From Parabacteroides sp. PH5-46 (GTDB lineage: Bacteria; Bacteroidota; Bacteroidia; Bacteroidales; Tannerellaceae), in contig NZ_JARXXA010000022.1 in NCBI RefSeq assembly GCF_029892785.1, positions 1 to 63,055 on the forward strand: a DNA stretch of 63,055 nucleotides. The letters run 5' to 3'. Both the position numbers and the translations under genes were made by a program. Positions 16,350-25,448 of the stretch are shown one piece after another. The notes beneath the pieces were generated by a model. That model was given only the letters and a program-made list of their open reading frames with translations, was not told the origin of the DNA and did no database searches. Position 1 is the first letter of the stretch; each line of letters starts with the position of its first letter.

Positions 16350-16730
16350 TCAGAGACTTTTCTCAACTGTAACTTTAATCTTTATACGTTCTCTATTAAC
16401 CTGAAGCTCGGAGTCGTACGAATAAGTATGCTTTTCTAACTCTACTTCCTCTACACCGACAAAACCGTCTGCAGGCTTAAAAGTGTACACGCCATTCATA
16501 GTTACCGAATCTTTTTTCAACTCACTTATTTCAAAATTCGATGCCTGTTTAGTAATAAATGCACTACCTTCACCGGCTACAGTAACTACAAATTTATATG
16601 TATCTCCGCTTCCGATAACGACATTCAGGTCGGCCATCGTCCTAATGTCGCTTCCATCATCATCACATCCTCCTATAAACAAAAACAGGAACAGGATGAA
16701 AGGTAGTAATAACAACTTTATTTTACCCAT
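16350..16730 (-). CDS. Small hypothetical lipoprotein
   Basis: About 126 residues with a lipoprotein signal (hydrophobic run then FIGGC), an acidic stretch (DDDGSD) and a single predicted beta-rich domain with YKFVVTVAGEGSAFI, GVYTFKPADGFVGVEEVEL and a final INIKVTV-like strand (ERIKIKVTVEKSL). The start at 16730 is chosen over 16739 because MGKIK gives a standard signal peptide. It is a single gene with its own terminator. No function is recognised. Confidence 0.65.
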   Translation of the reverse strand: MGKIKLLLLPFILFLFLFIGGCDDDGSDIRTMADLNVVIGSGDTYKFVVTVAGEGSAFITKQASNFEISELKKDSVTMNGVYTFKPADGFVGVEEVELEKHTYSYDSELQVNRERIKIKVTVEKSL

Positions 16731-16835
16731 CTGTAACATTGTTTATATATTATAGACGGTACAGCTAGGCAATTTGTTGCATTAATTAATCTTTTTTAAA
16801 TCAAAACAGATTAAAGTGAGTCCATAAAAGGTTGC

Positions 16836-17057
16836 TCATGCAGCACGTCCGTAAAAGAAAAACAGAATACCAGCCACAATCAATCCCAGCCCCAATAGTC
16901 CATAGAATATACGGGCTCCGCCACGCCCCAGTAAACGGACAACTGTTGCTGCCTTTCGACTATTAAAATACCAGTCAAAATTTAAAAGAGACGACACAAA
17001 TGAAAATAATCCGGCTAACACAAAGATGGCTAACACTAATAATTCTGAGGTTTCCAT
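16836..17057 (-). CDS. Small two-helix membrane protein, Imm17-like
   Basis: A 73-aa protein with two hydrophobic helices flanking a charged loop (NFDWYFNSRKAATVVRLLGRGGARIFYGLLG). The WYFNSRKA and GRxGARIFYGxLG segments recall the family annotated as immunity 17. That name was assigned in polymorphic-toxin surveys, but here there is no toxin gene beside it. It lies 4 bp downstream of the tsaE-like gene and is probably co-transcribed with it. Its cellular role in this position is unclear. Confidence 0.65.
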   Translation of the reverse strand: METSELLVLAIFVLAGLFSFVSSLLNFDWYFNSRKAATVVRLLGRGGARIFYGLLGLGLIVAGILFFFYGRAA

Positions 17058-17061
17058 AATC

Positions 17062-17481
17062 TTACTTTATTATTACAGAACGAGAACCGTCCGCTTCCTC
17101 TGTAATTGAAACATTCACAACGTCTGCAGGAAGGAAATCGTCAATTTTTTCCGGCCATTCGATAAAGCAGAGCGCTCCGCTATAGAAATAGTCACTTACG
17201 CCCAAGTCTTCAGCCTCTGCCGGTTTGTTAATTCTGTAAAAGTCAAAATGATAAATTAATTCTCCGTTTTTCTCGCTACGGTATTCATTAATGATGGCAA
17301 AGGTAGGACTATTAATCACATCTTCTACCCCCAACTCTTCACAAATTGCCTTTATAAAGGTGGTTTTACCAGCTCCCATATTCCCATGGAAAGCGAAAAC
17401 CGTTTTGTCATCCATCTGGACAATAAACTCTTTTGCCGCATCACGGATGGTATCTAAACTTTTAATCTCTATATTAATCAT
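17062..17481 (-). CDS. tsaE: tRNA threonylcarbamoyladenosine ATPase TsaE
   Basis: A 139-aa P-loop protein of the family needed for the t6A37 modification of tRNAs reading ANN codons. Walker A is GNMGAGKTT, followed by [30 protein letters not shown] and the CFIEWPEKI segment typical of TsaE. Size is normal. It lies between the PorX-like gene and the Imm17-like gene in one orientation. Confidence 0.93.
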   Translation of the reverse strand: MINIEIKSLDTIRDAAKEFIVQMDDKTVFAFHGNMGAGKTTFIKAICEELGVEDVINSPTFAIINEYRSEKNGELIYHFDFYRINKPAEAEDLGVSDYFYSGALCFIEWPEKIDDFLPADVVNVSITEEADGSRSVIIK

Positions 17482-17503
17482 TCATTTATAAACTTAATCG
17501 TTC

Positions 17504-19054
17504 TTATTTGGGCGTCATGGTTATAAACGGCACCATCATCTCTTCCATGGAGACTCCCCCATGCTGGAAGGTGTTTTTATAATAAGAAACGTAATAATTG
17601 TAATTATTGGGATACGCAAAGAAGTGTTCGTTCAATGCGAAAATATATTTGCTGCTCAAGTTAGGAGAAGGAAGTCCCACAGTCTCCGGATCCCGTATTT
17701 CAAACACCTCTCTGGGATTGTAATTCAGATTTTTCCCTACTTTATACCGTAGATTGGTATTTGTATTTTTATCTCCTATTACTTTAAGCGGCTCGTCTAC
17801 ACGAATCGTACCATGGTCGGTGGTCAGTATCACTTTATAGCCCTTGTCTGCTATGCGACGAAACAGTTCAAGCGTTGTAGAATGCTGGAACCATGACTTG
17901 GTCAGGCTTCTGTAGGCTGCTTCGCTCTGTGCCAATTCACGAACCATCTTCATTTCGGTACGGGCATGTGAAAGCATATCTATAAAGTTTATAACAATAA
18001 CGTTAAGCTGGTTCTGAGTAAGCGAGTTCACACTATTAAGTAGTTTCTCTCCATACTGCGAATCGTTTACCTTATTGTATGAAAATGAATATTTCTTGCG
18101 AAACCGATCTATCTGTGTCTGGATAAGCGGTGCTTCATTCAGATTCTTCCCTTCTTCACTTTCTTCGTCTACCCACAAATCTGGGAATAGTTTCTCTATT
18201 TGCACGGGCATTAAGCCTGAAAATATAGAATTACGTGCATACTGTGTAGCTGTTGGTAAGATAGCATAGTACATGCTTTCATCGAAGGTAAAGTAGTCTA
18301 CCAACAAATCTTTTACGACCCTCCACTGGTCAAAGCGGAAATTGTCTATCAATATAAAAAACAGTTTCTCGTCGTTATCCAGGAGGGGAAATACTTTCTT
18401 TTTAAAAAGATCCGGACTCATCAGGGGACGGTTGTCGGGCTCCTTAATCCAATTTACATAATTTTTCTTTACAAATTTCCCGAAAGAATTATTTGCTTCT
18501 TGTTTCTGCATGCGAAGCATCTCGGACATTTGGGTTTGTCCGCTTTCCAGCTCCAGTTCCCAAAATACAAGTTTCTTATATACATCCATCCAGTCTTCCG
18601 GAGTGAGCGAGTCATTAATCTTCATGCCAATCCGGGCAAATTCCTGCTGATAGCTTACAGTTGTTGTTTCGGTGATAAATGTGTTTTTATGCACATTCTT
18701 TTTAATGGAAAGAAGAAGCTGGTTCGGGTTCACCGGTTTTATCAGATAATCAGCTATTTTATTGCCTATTGCCTGATTCATGATGCTTTCTTCTTCACTC
18801 TTTGTCACCATGACAACCGGGACATTGGGATTGATTTCTTTGATGAATGACAAGGTTTCCAATCCGGTAAGGCCCGGCATATTCTCGTCCAGGAAAATAA
18901 TATCAAAGTCTTCTTCCTTGCAATAATCCAATGCGTCTTGCCCGCTGATTACCGGCACAACTTCGTATCCTTTATCCTGCAGGAAAAGAATATGGGGCTT
19001 CAGTAAATCTATCTCATCATCCGCCCAGAGTATTCTGTCTTTCTTTACCACCAT
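17504..19054 (-). CDS. porX: PorX-type response regulator with PglZ domain
   Basis: A 516-aa protein. Residues 1-125 are a receiver domain (ILWADDE, phospho-acceptor D56 in FLDENMP, VTKSEEE, LIKPVNP). The rest is a PglZ/alkaline-phosphatase-like domain (FILIDNFRFDQWR, ILPTATQYARNSIFSGL, VIVINFIDMLSHAR, ILTTDHGT). In Porphyromonas and relatives PorX, with PorY and SigP, controls type IX secretion. The family link is strong; the regulon here is inferred. Two proteins in this window carry type IX sorting-like tails. The antiporter gene lies just upstream on the same strand. Confidence 0.9.
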   Translation of the reverse strand: MVVKKDRILWADDEIDLLKPHILFLQDKGYEVVPVISGQDALDYCKEEDFDIIFLDENMPGLTGLETLSFIKEINPNVPVVMVTKSEEESIMNQAIGNKIADYLIKPVNPNQLLLSIKKNVHKNTFITETTTVSYQQEFARIGMKINDSLTPEDWMDVYKKLVFWELELESGQTQMSEMLRMQKQEANNSFGKFVKKNYVNWIKEPDNRPLMSPDLFKKKVFPLLDNDEKLFFILIDNFRFDQWRVVKDLLVDYFTFDESMYYAILPTATQYARNSIFSGLMPVQIEKLFPDLWVDEESEEGKNLNEAPLIQTQIDRFRKKYSFSYNKVNDSQYGEKLLNSVNSLTQNQLNVIVINFIDMLSHARTEMKMVRELAQSEAAYRSLTKSWFQHSTTLELFRRIADKGYKVILTTDHGTIRVDEPLKVIGDKNTNTNLRYKVGKNLNYNPREVFEIRDPETVGLPSPNLSSKYIFALNEHFFAYPNNYNYYVSYYKNTFQHGGVSMEEMMVPFITMTPK

Positions 19055-19079
19055 AGTTTGTTTTGCAATAATAACGGAT

Positions 19080-20600
19080 TTAATTCTTTTTCATTGTATA
19101 ATCCGTAATGCCTAAGGCTTCATACGATTGCAATAAAGCTTCGTCATTATCCGAAATCATCAGCAGAATATCCCCTTCTTTCAATATCGTATCTCCTTTC
19201 GGAATAAAATAACGTCCTTCGCGCATGACCATAACCGCCAGTGTATGGTCGGGAAGCGTCAATTCCATCAGCTTGTTGCCATGCTCCAATACAGCTGATG
19301 TGACTTCTATTTCACTCATGGCACTTTTAATTCCGTCGGGTAGTTCGATACCGAAAACATCCTTTCGTTCCGGTTCATCAACCATTCCCAAAACTTTAGC
19401 AGCTGTCGTTACAGTTGTGCCCTGAATCAAGAGAGAAAGAATCGTAATAAAAAATACGACATTAAAAATCAATCCGGCATGTTCAATCCCGGCCGTTAAC
19501 GGATACGTAGCAAAAATAATAGGGACAGCACCACGTAATCCGACCCACGATATATAACATTTCCCTTTAAAAGAGAAGTTCTTAAACGGAAGCAAAGAGA
19601 GGAATACGCTAACCGGGCGAGCTACAATAATCATAAAGACACCGACCGTTAAACCAATCACCGCAACAGATAACAGTTCATGAGGATTAACCAGTAATCC
19701 CAGCGTAAGGAACATCACAATCTGCCATAACCAGGTAAAACCGTCTAGAAAGGTACCGATACTCTTCTTATGTATCAGTTTACTGTTCCCCACCACAAGG
19801 CCAGCGATATAAACAGCCAGGTAGCCATTCCCTTTCAGTAAGGTAGTTATCGCAAAAATAAAGAATGTACCGGCCAATAATAATATCGGATACATGGAAG
19901 CATTATCCATATTGATATGATTAATAATCCATACCAACAGTCTGCCAAGTAAATAACCGGCAGCAGCCCCCCATACCAACTGTACCACTAAACTTAACAC
20001 AGCTTCACCCAGGTTCATCCCTCCTGTTTGAATATATGAGATCATCAGCAAGGTGAGCATATATGCCATCGGGTCATTACTACCACTTTCCAACTCCAAG
20101 GTAGGGCGTAATTTCTCCTTCAGGTAAATTCCTTTACTACGCAGAATAGAGAATACGGAAGCCGAATCTGTAGATGACATCACCGCTGCCATCAACAGGG
20201 ACTCAGGAAAGGTTAATATCGGCTGTTTTGTTGCCCAAAGTGCCATATAATAAATAAAGCCTCCGGTAATAAATGTTGTAGCCAATACGCCGAACGTAGC
20301 TAAAATAACCCCCTGGGTGGCAATGGGCTTAATGTCGGAAAATTTAGTATCCATCCCCCCGGAAAACAGTATAATAGACAACGCCAACATACCAATAAAC
20401 TGAGCCGCATTCGGGTTGCTGAATTGAATACCCAGACCATCACTTCCGAATAACATACCGACTCCTAAAAATATAAGCAGAGAAGGAAGTCCTACGCGAA
20501 AGCCGGCTTTCCCTGCCACAATACTAAAAAACAAAATAACCGAAACAATCAACAATATTGATTCAGCACTATCAAACAATGCCTGTAAATCTTGCAACAT
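19080..20600 (-). CDS. Potassium/proton antiporter, CPA1 type
   Basis: A 506-aa inner-membrane protein with about 12 hydrophobic segments of a cation/H+ exchanger (PSLLIFLGVGMLFGSDGLG, SIILFSGGMDTKF, SSTDSASVFSILRSKG, ELESGSNDPMAYMLT, SWVGLRGAVPIIFATYP). A C-terminal TrkA-C-like regulatory domain follows (TLPDHTLAVMVMREGRYFIPKGDTILKEGDILLMI). The architecture matches the NhaP2/CvrA group, which moves K+ out in exchange for H+. It is divergent from the transglutaminase gene. Confidence 0.9.
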   Translation of the reverse strand: MLQDLQALFDSAESILLIVSVILFFSIVAGKAGFRVGLPSLLIFLGVGMLFGSDGLGIQFSNPNAAQFIGMLALSIILFSGGMDTKFSDIKPIATQGVILATFGVLATTFITGGFIYYMALWATKQPILTFPESLLMAAVMSSTDSASVFSILRSKGIYLKEKLRPTLELESGSNDPMAYMLTLLMISYIQTGGMNLGEAVLSLVVQLVWGAAAGYLLGRLLVWIINHINMDNASMYPILLLAGTFFIFAITTLLKGNGYLAVYIAGLVVGNSKLIHKKSIGTFLDGFTWLWQIVMFLTLGLLVNPHELLSVAVIGLTVGVFMIIVARPVSVFLSLLPFKNFSFKGKCYISWVGLRGAVPIIFATYPLTAGIEHAGLIFNVVFFITILSLLIQGTTVTTAAKVLGMVDEPERKDVFGIELPDGIKSAMSEIEVTSAVLEHGNKLMELTLPDHTLAVMVMREGRYFIPKGDTILKEGDILLMISDNDEALLQSYEALGITDYTMKKN

Positions 20601-20633
20601 AAATTGGGTAAGTTTTTAGTTCATTTGGTGGTT

Positions 20634-20641
20634 CAAAGTTA
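20634..20641 (-). promoter_or_regulatory. -7 box (TAACTTTG) for antiporter gene
   Basis: The minus strand reads TAACTTTG here, fitting TAnnTTTG and lying 33 bp before the antiporter start. It faces away from the plus-strand box at 20663. Confidence 0.5.
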
Positions 20642-20662
20642 ACAAAAATAGAAAAAAGAACG

Positions 20663-20670
20663 TACTTTTG
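20663..20670 (+). promoter_or_regulatory. -7 box (TACTTTTG) for transglutaminase gene
   Basis: TACTTTTG fits TAnnTTTG. It overlaps the upstream TTG at 20668, so that codon is unlikely to be a start, and the ATG at 20692 is favoured. Confidence 0.55.
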
Positions 20671-20691
20671 TTGTCTATAAATTATATTGTA

Positions 20692-23355
20692 ATGACTAAA
20701 ATATACTTAATTATCAGCCTGACTATACTCTTTTTGGGAACAGGATGTAACAAATGCCAAACACATTTCATTTCAGATGCGCAAATCCGCAAACAAATAA
20801 TGACTGATCTGCAATCTAAACGTTCTTTATTACCGCATGGTGATCTCTTCACAATATTGGACGAATCAATGACAGCGCAGGAGAATGAAGCCTTGTCTTT
20901 TCTCTATGCGTATATGCCCATTGGAGATATAACAGACTACAGTGGAGAATTTTACCTAAAGAACATACGCTCTTCCTTTCAGGCAAAAGAAGAAATGCCT
21001 TGGGGTAAGGATATTCCCGAAATGATATTCCGCCATTTTGTTTTACCGGTACGGGTGAATAATGAGAATCTGGACGAAAGTCGCCTGTTGTTTTATAACG
21101 AATTGAAAGAACGGGTAAAGGGTTTGTCATTATATGACGCTGTATTAGAAGTGAACCATTGGTGTCATGAGAAGGTGATTTACACTCCCTCCGATGCACG
21201 TACCAGCTCACCGCTTGCATCTGTGAGAACCGCATACGGACGTTGCGGAGAAGAGTCTGTTTTTACAGTTGCAGCGCTTCGCGCAGTAGGAATACCCGCC
21301 CGCCAGGTTTATACGCCGCGCTGGGCACATACCGATGATAATCATGCTTGGGTAGAGGCCTGGGTAGATGGTAAATGGAATTTCCTGGGAGCTTGCGAAC
21401 CGGAACCGACACTAAACCTGTCATGGTTTAACGGACCTGCTTACCGAGGCATATTGATGCATACCAAAGCATTCGGCAGCTACCATGGCCCCGAGGAGAT
21501 TATGACTTCAACAAACTGCTATACGGAGATTAATATAACGAACAATTATGCCCCAACGGCTAAATGCATCGTTTCTGTTGTAAATAAGGCAGGAGAACCC
21601 GTTAACGGAGCTGAAGTAGAGTTCAAGTTATATAATTATGCCGAGTTTTATACCGTTGCAAAAAAAGTATCCGATAGCGAAGGTAAGGCTTTCCTGACAG
21701 CCGGCAAAGGGGATATGCTTGTTTGGGTTACAAAGGATCATTCTTTTGGTTTCGGGAAAGTATCTTTCGGAAAAGATGAATTAATAAATATTACATTGGA
21801 CAAGAAACCGGGAGATATCATTGATTTGCCATTAGATATTATTCCTCCGATAGATGGTGTAATTCCAGCCAATGTAACAGACGAACAAAAGGAAGAAAAC
21901 AGCAAACGTTTACAAGACGAAGATCTTATCCGCAATAACTATGTAGCAACATTTTACACGGAAGAAAAAGCAGTAAAACTTGCCGACGAGCTGGGACTGG
22001 ACAAGGACAAATTGGTATGGATGATGCAGGGAAGCCGGGGGAACTGGATGGAGATAGAACAATTTTTGCGTTCTTTACCAAGCAAACAACTCCCCTCTGC
22101 CATGATGTTACTGGAATCGATATCAGCCAAAGACTTACGCGACACACCCGCTTCTGTTTTAAGCAACCATTTGCTACAAACGAATGAAGAAAACAGCAAA
22201 CAATTCTACGATTATGTGCAAAATCCCAGAGTTAGTAATGAGTTACTAACGGCCTACAGAGGTTTCTTCAGAGATGCCGTTCCTGCGGATTTAGCTTCAC
22301 AATACAAAGAAAATCCTGAAAAGCTGGTTGACTGGGTCAAGATGAATATTACAGTAGATGATAATCTTAACCCCCAACAAATACCGGTAATGCCTGTAGG
22401 TGTGTGGAATGCCCGCGTGGCCGACACACATTCCCGCAATATATTTTTCGTGGCCGTAGCTCGTAGCCTGGGTATTCCTTCACGTATTGAGCCTGTTGCC
22501 GGAAAAGTGCAATATGCAAAAGGTCTCCATTGGGCAGACGTCGATTTTGAAACGGCTTCTTCCATGAATGTTGTACAAGGGAAAGTCGAAGCAAGCTACA
22601 AAGCAATAAAAGCACTAGATGATCCTAAATACTACAGGCATTTTACAATCGCAAAAATCCTGCCTGACGGACAATTACAAACATTAAATTTTGAAGATGG
22701 AAGCCATGCAGACATGGGCTTGGGAGATAGCTGGAGTCGTTTGCTCAAAAAGCCACTTCCATTGGATAAAGGGCACTATCTGTTGGTTACCGGAAACCGC
22801 ATGGCTAAAGGTAATGTATTAGTTTCTATCACCTCTTTCAACGTAGAAACCGATAAAACAACAAAGATTGATTTAGCCGTACGTGAAAGCGAAGACGATA
22901 TACAGGTTATTGGTAATATCGATGCCGAAGCAAAATTCCGTTTGGCTGAGACGGGTGATGCGACAAGTATTTTAGCTACTACCGGACGAGGTTATTTCAT
23001 TGTAGGAATTCTAGGATCCCGACAAGAACCGACCAATCATGCCATGCGTGACATCGCTACTGTGGCAAAAGATCTTGAAGCATGGAACCGCAGCATGATA
23101 CTCCTCTTTAAAGATGAACAAGGATGGAAGAACTTTGATACAAAGGAGTTTGGCACCCTCCCCGACACAATCACCTATGGTATTGATATGAATAATAACA
23201 TCACAAATATGCTGACATCCGCCATGCAATTATCTGATGCTAATACCTTACCGATCTTTGTTATTGCCGATACGTTCGGACGAGTTGTTTTTGTTTCGCA
23301 AGGATATACAATCGGATTAGGAGAACAAATGATGCGTGTCATACACAAATTGTAA
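20692..23355 (+). CDS. Transglutaminase-like lipoprotein
   Basis: An 887-residue protein with a lipoprotein signal (FLGTGC). A transglutaminase core shows C185 in YGRCGEESVF and H218 in DDNHAWVEAW. The usual third-acid position falls in FLGACEPEP, where a standard Asp is not evident. A beta-sandwich follows (VVNKAGEPVNGAEVEFKLYNYAEF), then a second transglutaminase-like segment without an obvious catalytic triad (VADTHSRNIFFVAVARSLGIPSRIEPV). The C-terminal 200 residues look beta-rich and end in a thioredoxin-like stretch (LPIFVIADTFGRVVFVSQGY). Probably periplasmic or surface-tethered; a peptidase or cross-linking role is possible. Substrate unknown. Confidence 0.82.
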   Translation: MTKIYLIISLTILFLGTGCNKCQTHFISDAQIRKQIMTDLQSKRSLLPHGDLFTILDESMTAQENEALSFLYAYMPIGDITDYSGEFYLKNIRSSFQAKEEMPWGKDIPEMIFRHFVLPVRVNNENLDESRLLFYNELKERVKGLSLYDAVLEVNHWCHEKVIYTPSDARTSSPLASVRTAYGRCGEESVFTVAALRAVGIPARQVYTPRWAHTDDNHAWVEAWVDGKWNFLGACEPEPTLNLSWFNGPAYRGILMHTKAFGSYHGPEEIMTSTNCYTEINITNNYAPTAKCIVSVVNKAGEPVNGAEVEFKLYNYAEFYTVAKKVSDSEGKAFLTAGKGDMLVWVTKDHSFGFGKVSFGKDELINITLDKKPGDIIDLPLDIIPPIDGVIPANVTDEQKEENSKRLQDEDLIRNNYVATFYTEEKAVKLADELGLDKDKLVWMMQGSRGNWMEIEQFLRSLPSKQLPSAMMLLESISAKDLRDTPASVLSNHLLQTNEENSKQFYDYVQNPRVSNELLTAYRGFFRDAVPADLASQYKENPEKLVDWVKMNITVDDNLNPQQIPVMPVGVWNARVADTHSRNIFFVAVARSLGIPSRIEPVAGKVQYAKGLHWADVDFETASSMNVVQGKVEASYKAIKALDDPKYYRHFTIAKILPDGQLQTLNFEDGSHADMGLGDSWSRLLKKPLPLDKGHYLLVTGNRMAKGNVLVSITSFNVETDKTTKIDLAVRESEDDIQVIGNIDAEAKFRLAETGDATSILATTGRGYFIVGILGSRQEPTNHAMRDIATVAKDLEAWNRSMILLFKDEQGWKNFDTKEFGTLPDTITYGIDMNNNITNMLTSAMQLSDANTLPIFVIADTFGRVVFVSQGYTIGLGEQMMRVIHKL

Positions 23356-23377
23356 ACGATAAATTGTAAGCAATAAA

Positions 23378-23407
23378 TTGTCTACTATTATTATTTGATT
23401 ATTTTTG
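23378..23407 (+). promoter_or_regulatory. Bacteroidetes-type promoter for Lrp gene
   Basis: A TTG (-33 element) at 23378-23380 and TATTTTTG (-7 element) at 23400-23407 are separated by 19 bp, the usual spacing, 28 bp before the regulator start. Confidence 0.6.
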
Positions 23408-23435
23408 CAGTAACTTACTTATAAAGAAACAGATT

Positions 23436-23918
23436 ATGGCACATCACCAATTGGATGCACTAGATGAAAAGATATTAAAGTTAATCATAAATAATGCCCG
23501 TATGCCATTTCTTGAAGTGGCAAGAGAATGTAATGTTTCCGGCGCGGCCATCCATCAACGCATTCAAAAACTGACCAATTTAGGAGTAATAAAAGGTTCG
23601 GAGTTTATCATTGACAACACAAAAGTTGGCTATGAAACCTGTGCTTATATGGGATTATTCCTAAGTTCTCCGGGACAGTTTCCTGCTGTGACGGAAGCCT
23701 TGCAAAACATCCCTGAAGTGGTTGAATGCCACTATACCACCGGACAATATGATTTGTTTATAAAGATTTACGCAAAAAACAATCAACACTTACTAAGCAT
23801 CATACACAAAAAACTTCAGCCTCTGGGATTAGCTCGTACCGAATCACTTATTTCATTCAAAGAAGCATTCAGAAAGCAAATACCCATCGACTTGAATGAG
23901 GAAGATATAATTGAATAA
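23436..23918 (+). CDS. Lrp/AsnC-family transcriptional regulator
   Basis: A 160-aa protein with an N-terminal winged helix (LDALDEKILKLIINNARMPFLEVA, VSGAAIHQRIQKL) and a C-terminal RAM ligand-binding domain (GYETCAYMGLFL, VVECHYTTGQYDLFIKIYAK). Such proteins respond to amino acids or related metabolites. It converges with asnS, and a shared hairpin lies over both gene ends. Target genes cannot be read from the sequence. Confidence 0.9.
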   Translation: MAHHQLDALDEKILKLIINNARMPFLEVARECNVSGAAIHQRIQKLTNLGVIKGSEFIIDNTKVGYETCAYMGLFLSSPGQFPAVTEALQNIPEVVECHYTTGQYDLFIKIYAKNNQHLLSIIHKKLQPLGLARTESLISFKEAFRKQIPIDLNEEDIIE

Positions 23919-23943
23919 TTGCGAATTAAAATTCGCAATTATT
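23914..23943. terminator. Bidirectional hairpin between convergent genes
   Basis: AATAATTGCGAAT (23914-23926) and ATTCGCAATTATT (23931-23943) form a perfect 13-bp stem with a TAAA loop. It covers the last codons of both the Lrp gene and asnS, which end only 7 bp apart. The stem is A+T-rich with no distinct T-run, so terminator function is probable but not certain. Confidence 0.6.
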
Positions 23944-25332
23944 CGGAGTCCGTGGGAATGGTATTACATCACGGATATTAGCCATACCGGTAACAAACAG
24001 TAACAAACGCTCAAACCCAAGACCAAAGCCGGAGTGAGGCGCAGTTCCGAAACGGCGTGAATCCAAATACCACCAGATATCTTTTGTAGGAACACCCATA
24101 TCTTCTGCATGCTTAGACAATTTATCAAAATCTTCTTCACGCTGTGACCCTCCGATAATCTCGCCGATCTTCGGGAATAAAACGTCCATTGCACGTACTG
24201 TCTTACCATCATCATTCTGCTTCATATAGAATGATTTGATTTCTTTCGGATAATCTGTTAATATAACCGGGCACTTGAAATGCGCTTCAACCAGATAGCG
24301 TTCATGCTCTGCTGCTAAATCTGCTCCCCAGAAAATAGGGAATTCAAATGTATGCCCGTTAGCTACCGCTTCTTCCAGAATCTTTACACCTTCCGTATAC
24401 GACAGACGGATAAAGTTCTGCTTCAATACAAAATTCAAGCGCTCAATCAGCTCTTTATCAATCATATTGTTCAAGAACTGTATATCATCCATACAGTTAT
24501 CCAAAGCCCACTGAATACAGTATTTGATGAAATCTTCGGCCAGTTGCATGTTTTCTTCTATTTCATTAAATGCAACTTCCGGTTCAATCATCCAGAATTC
24601 AGCCAAATGGCGGGGAGTATTTGAATTCTCAGCCCGGAAAGTCGGCCCGAAAGTATAAATCGCTCCTAAAGCCAAAGCTGCCAGTTCTCCTTCTAACTGT
24701 CCGGAAACCGTAAGGCTAGACTGCTTACCAAAGAAATCGTTGGTGTAATCAATAGAGCCGTTTTCGTCTTTCTTCAGATCATATAAGTTCATGGTTGTAA
24801 CCTGAAACATCTGTCCGGCTCCTTCACAATCCGAAGCTGTCACGATAGGGGTATGGAAATAGAAAAAGCCTCTGTCGTGAAAGAATTTGTGAATAGCAAT
24901 AGCCATGTGGTGACGAATGCGGAAGATGGCACTAAACGTATTCGTACGAGGACGAAGGTGTGCTATCTCACGAAGAAACTCAAACGAGTGTCCCTTCTTT
25001 TGTAACGGATAAGTTGCCGGGTCGGCTGTTCCGTATATCTGAATTTCCTTTGCCTGTATCTCTGCATCTTGCCCTTGTCCCTGAGATTCTACCAATATAC
25101 CATTTATGCTAACGCAAGCTCCGGTAGTTATCGGTTTCAGAAAATCTTCCCCAAAGGTATCTACATCTACCACAATCTGAACATTATTTATCGTAGACCC
25201 GTCATTCAGCGCGATAAAATTAACCTGCTTGCTGCCTCTACGGGTTCTCACCCACCCTTTCACATTAACGGTTGTGCCGAAAGCTTTGCTTCGCAACACA
25301 TCTACAATTCTTGTTCTTGCAATTGATTCCAT
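23926..25332 (-). CDS. asnS: Asparaginyl-tRNA synthetase
   Basis: A 468-aa class IIb enzyme charging tRNA-Asn. The N-terminal OB-fold anticodon domain ([24 protein letters not shown]) is followed by class II motif 2 ([21 protein letters not shown]) and motif 3 ([27 protein letters not shown]). It ends in NCEF as expected for the family. Size is normal. The upstream gap holds a strong terminator for the pseudouridine synthase gene. Confidence 0.96.
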   Translation of the reverse strand: MESIARTRIVDVLRSKAFGTTVNVKGWVRTRRGSKQVNFIALNDGSTINNVQIVVDVDTFGEDFLKPITTGACVSINGILVESQGQGQDAEIQAKEIQIYGTADPATYPLQKKGHSFEFLREIAHLRPRTNTFSAIFRIRHHMAIAIHKFFHDRGFFYFHTPIVTASDCEGAGQMFQVTTMNLYDLKKDENGSIDYTNDFFGKQSSLTVSGQLEGELAALALGAIYTFGPTFRAENSNTPRHLAEFWMIEPEVAFNEIEENMQLAEDFIKYCIQWALDNCMDDIQFLNNMIDKELIERLNFVLKQNFIRLSYTEGVKILEEAVANGHTFEFPIFWGADLAAEHERYLVEAHFKCPVILTDYPKEIKSFYMKQNDDGKTVRAMDVLFPKIGEIIGGSQREEDFDKLSKHAEDMGVPTKDIWWYLDSRRFGTAPHSGFGLGFERLLLFVTGMANIRDVIPFPRTPNNCEF

Positions 25333-25355
25333 ATTTGTATGCTTACTTTAAAAAA

Positions 25356-25385
25356 GCCTCTCCCAACCTCCCCCAGAGGGGAGGC
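25356..25385 (-). terminator. Strong terminator downstream of pseudouridine synthase gene
   Basis: CCTCCCC (25367-25373) pairs with GGGGAGG (25378-25384), inside a wider GCCTC/GAGGC pairing. The A-run at 25350-25355 reads as T residues on the minus strand. The neighbouring segment (25395-25440) is purine-rich with further small complementarities, resembling a short intergenic repeat. Confidence 0.75.
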
Positions 25386-25448
25386 TTAGAGAGACTAAGA
25401 AATTATTCCTTTGTTTTCCCACGCAAAGGAGGGAGTTGTAGGAGGCAG

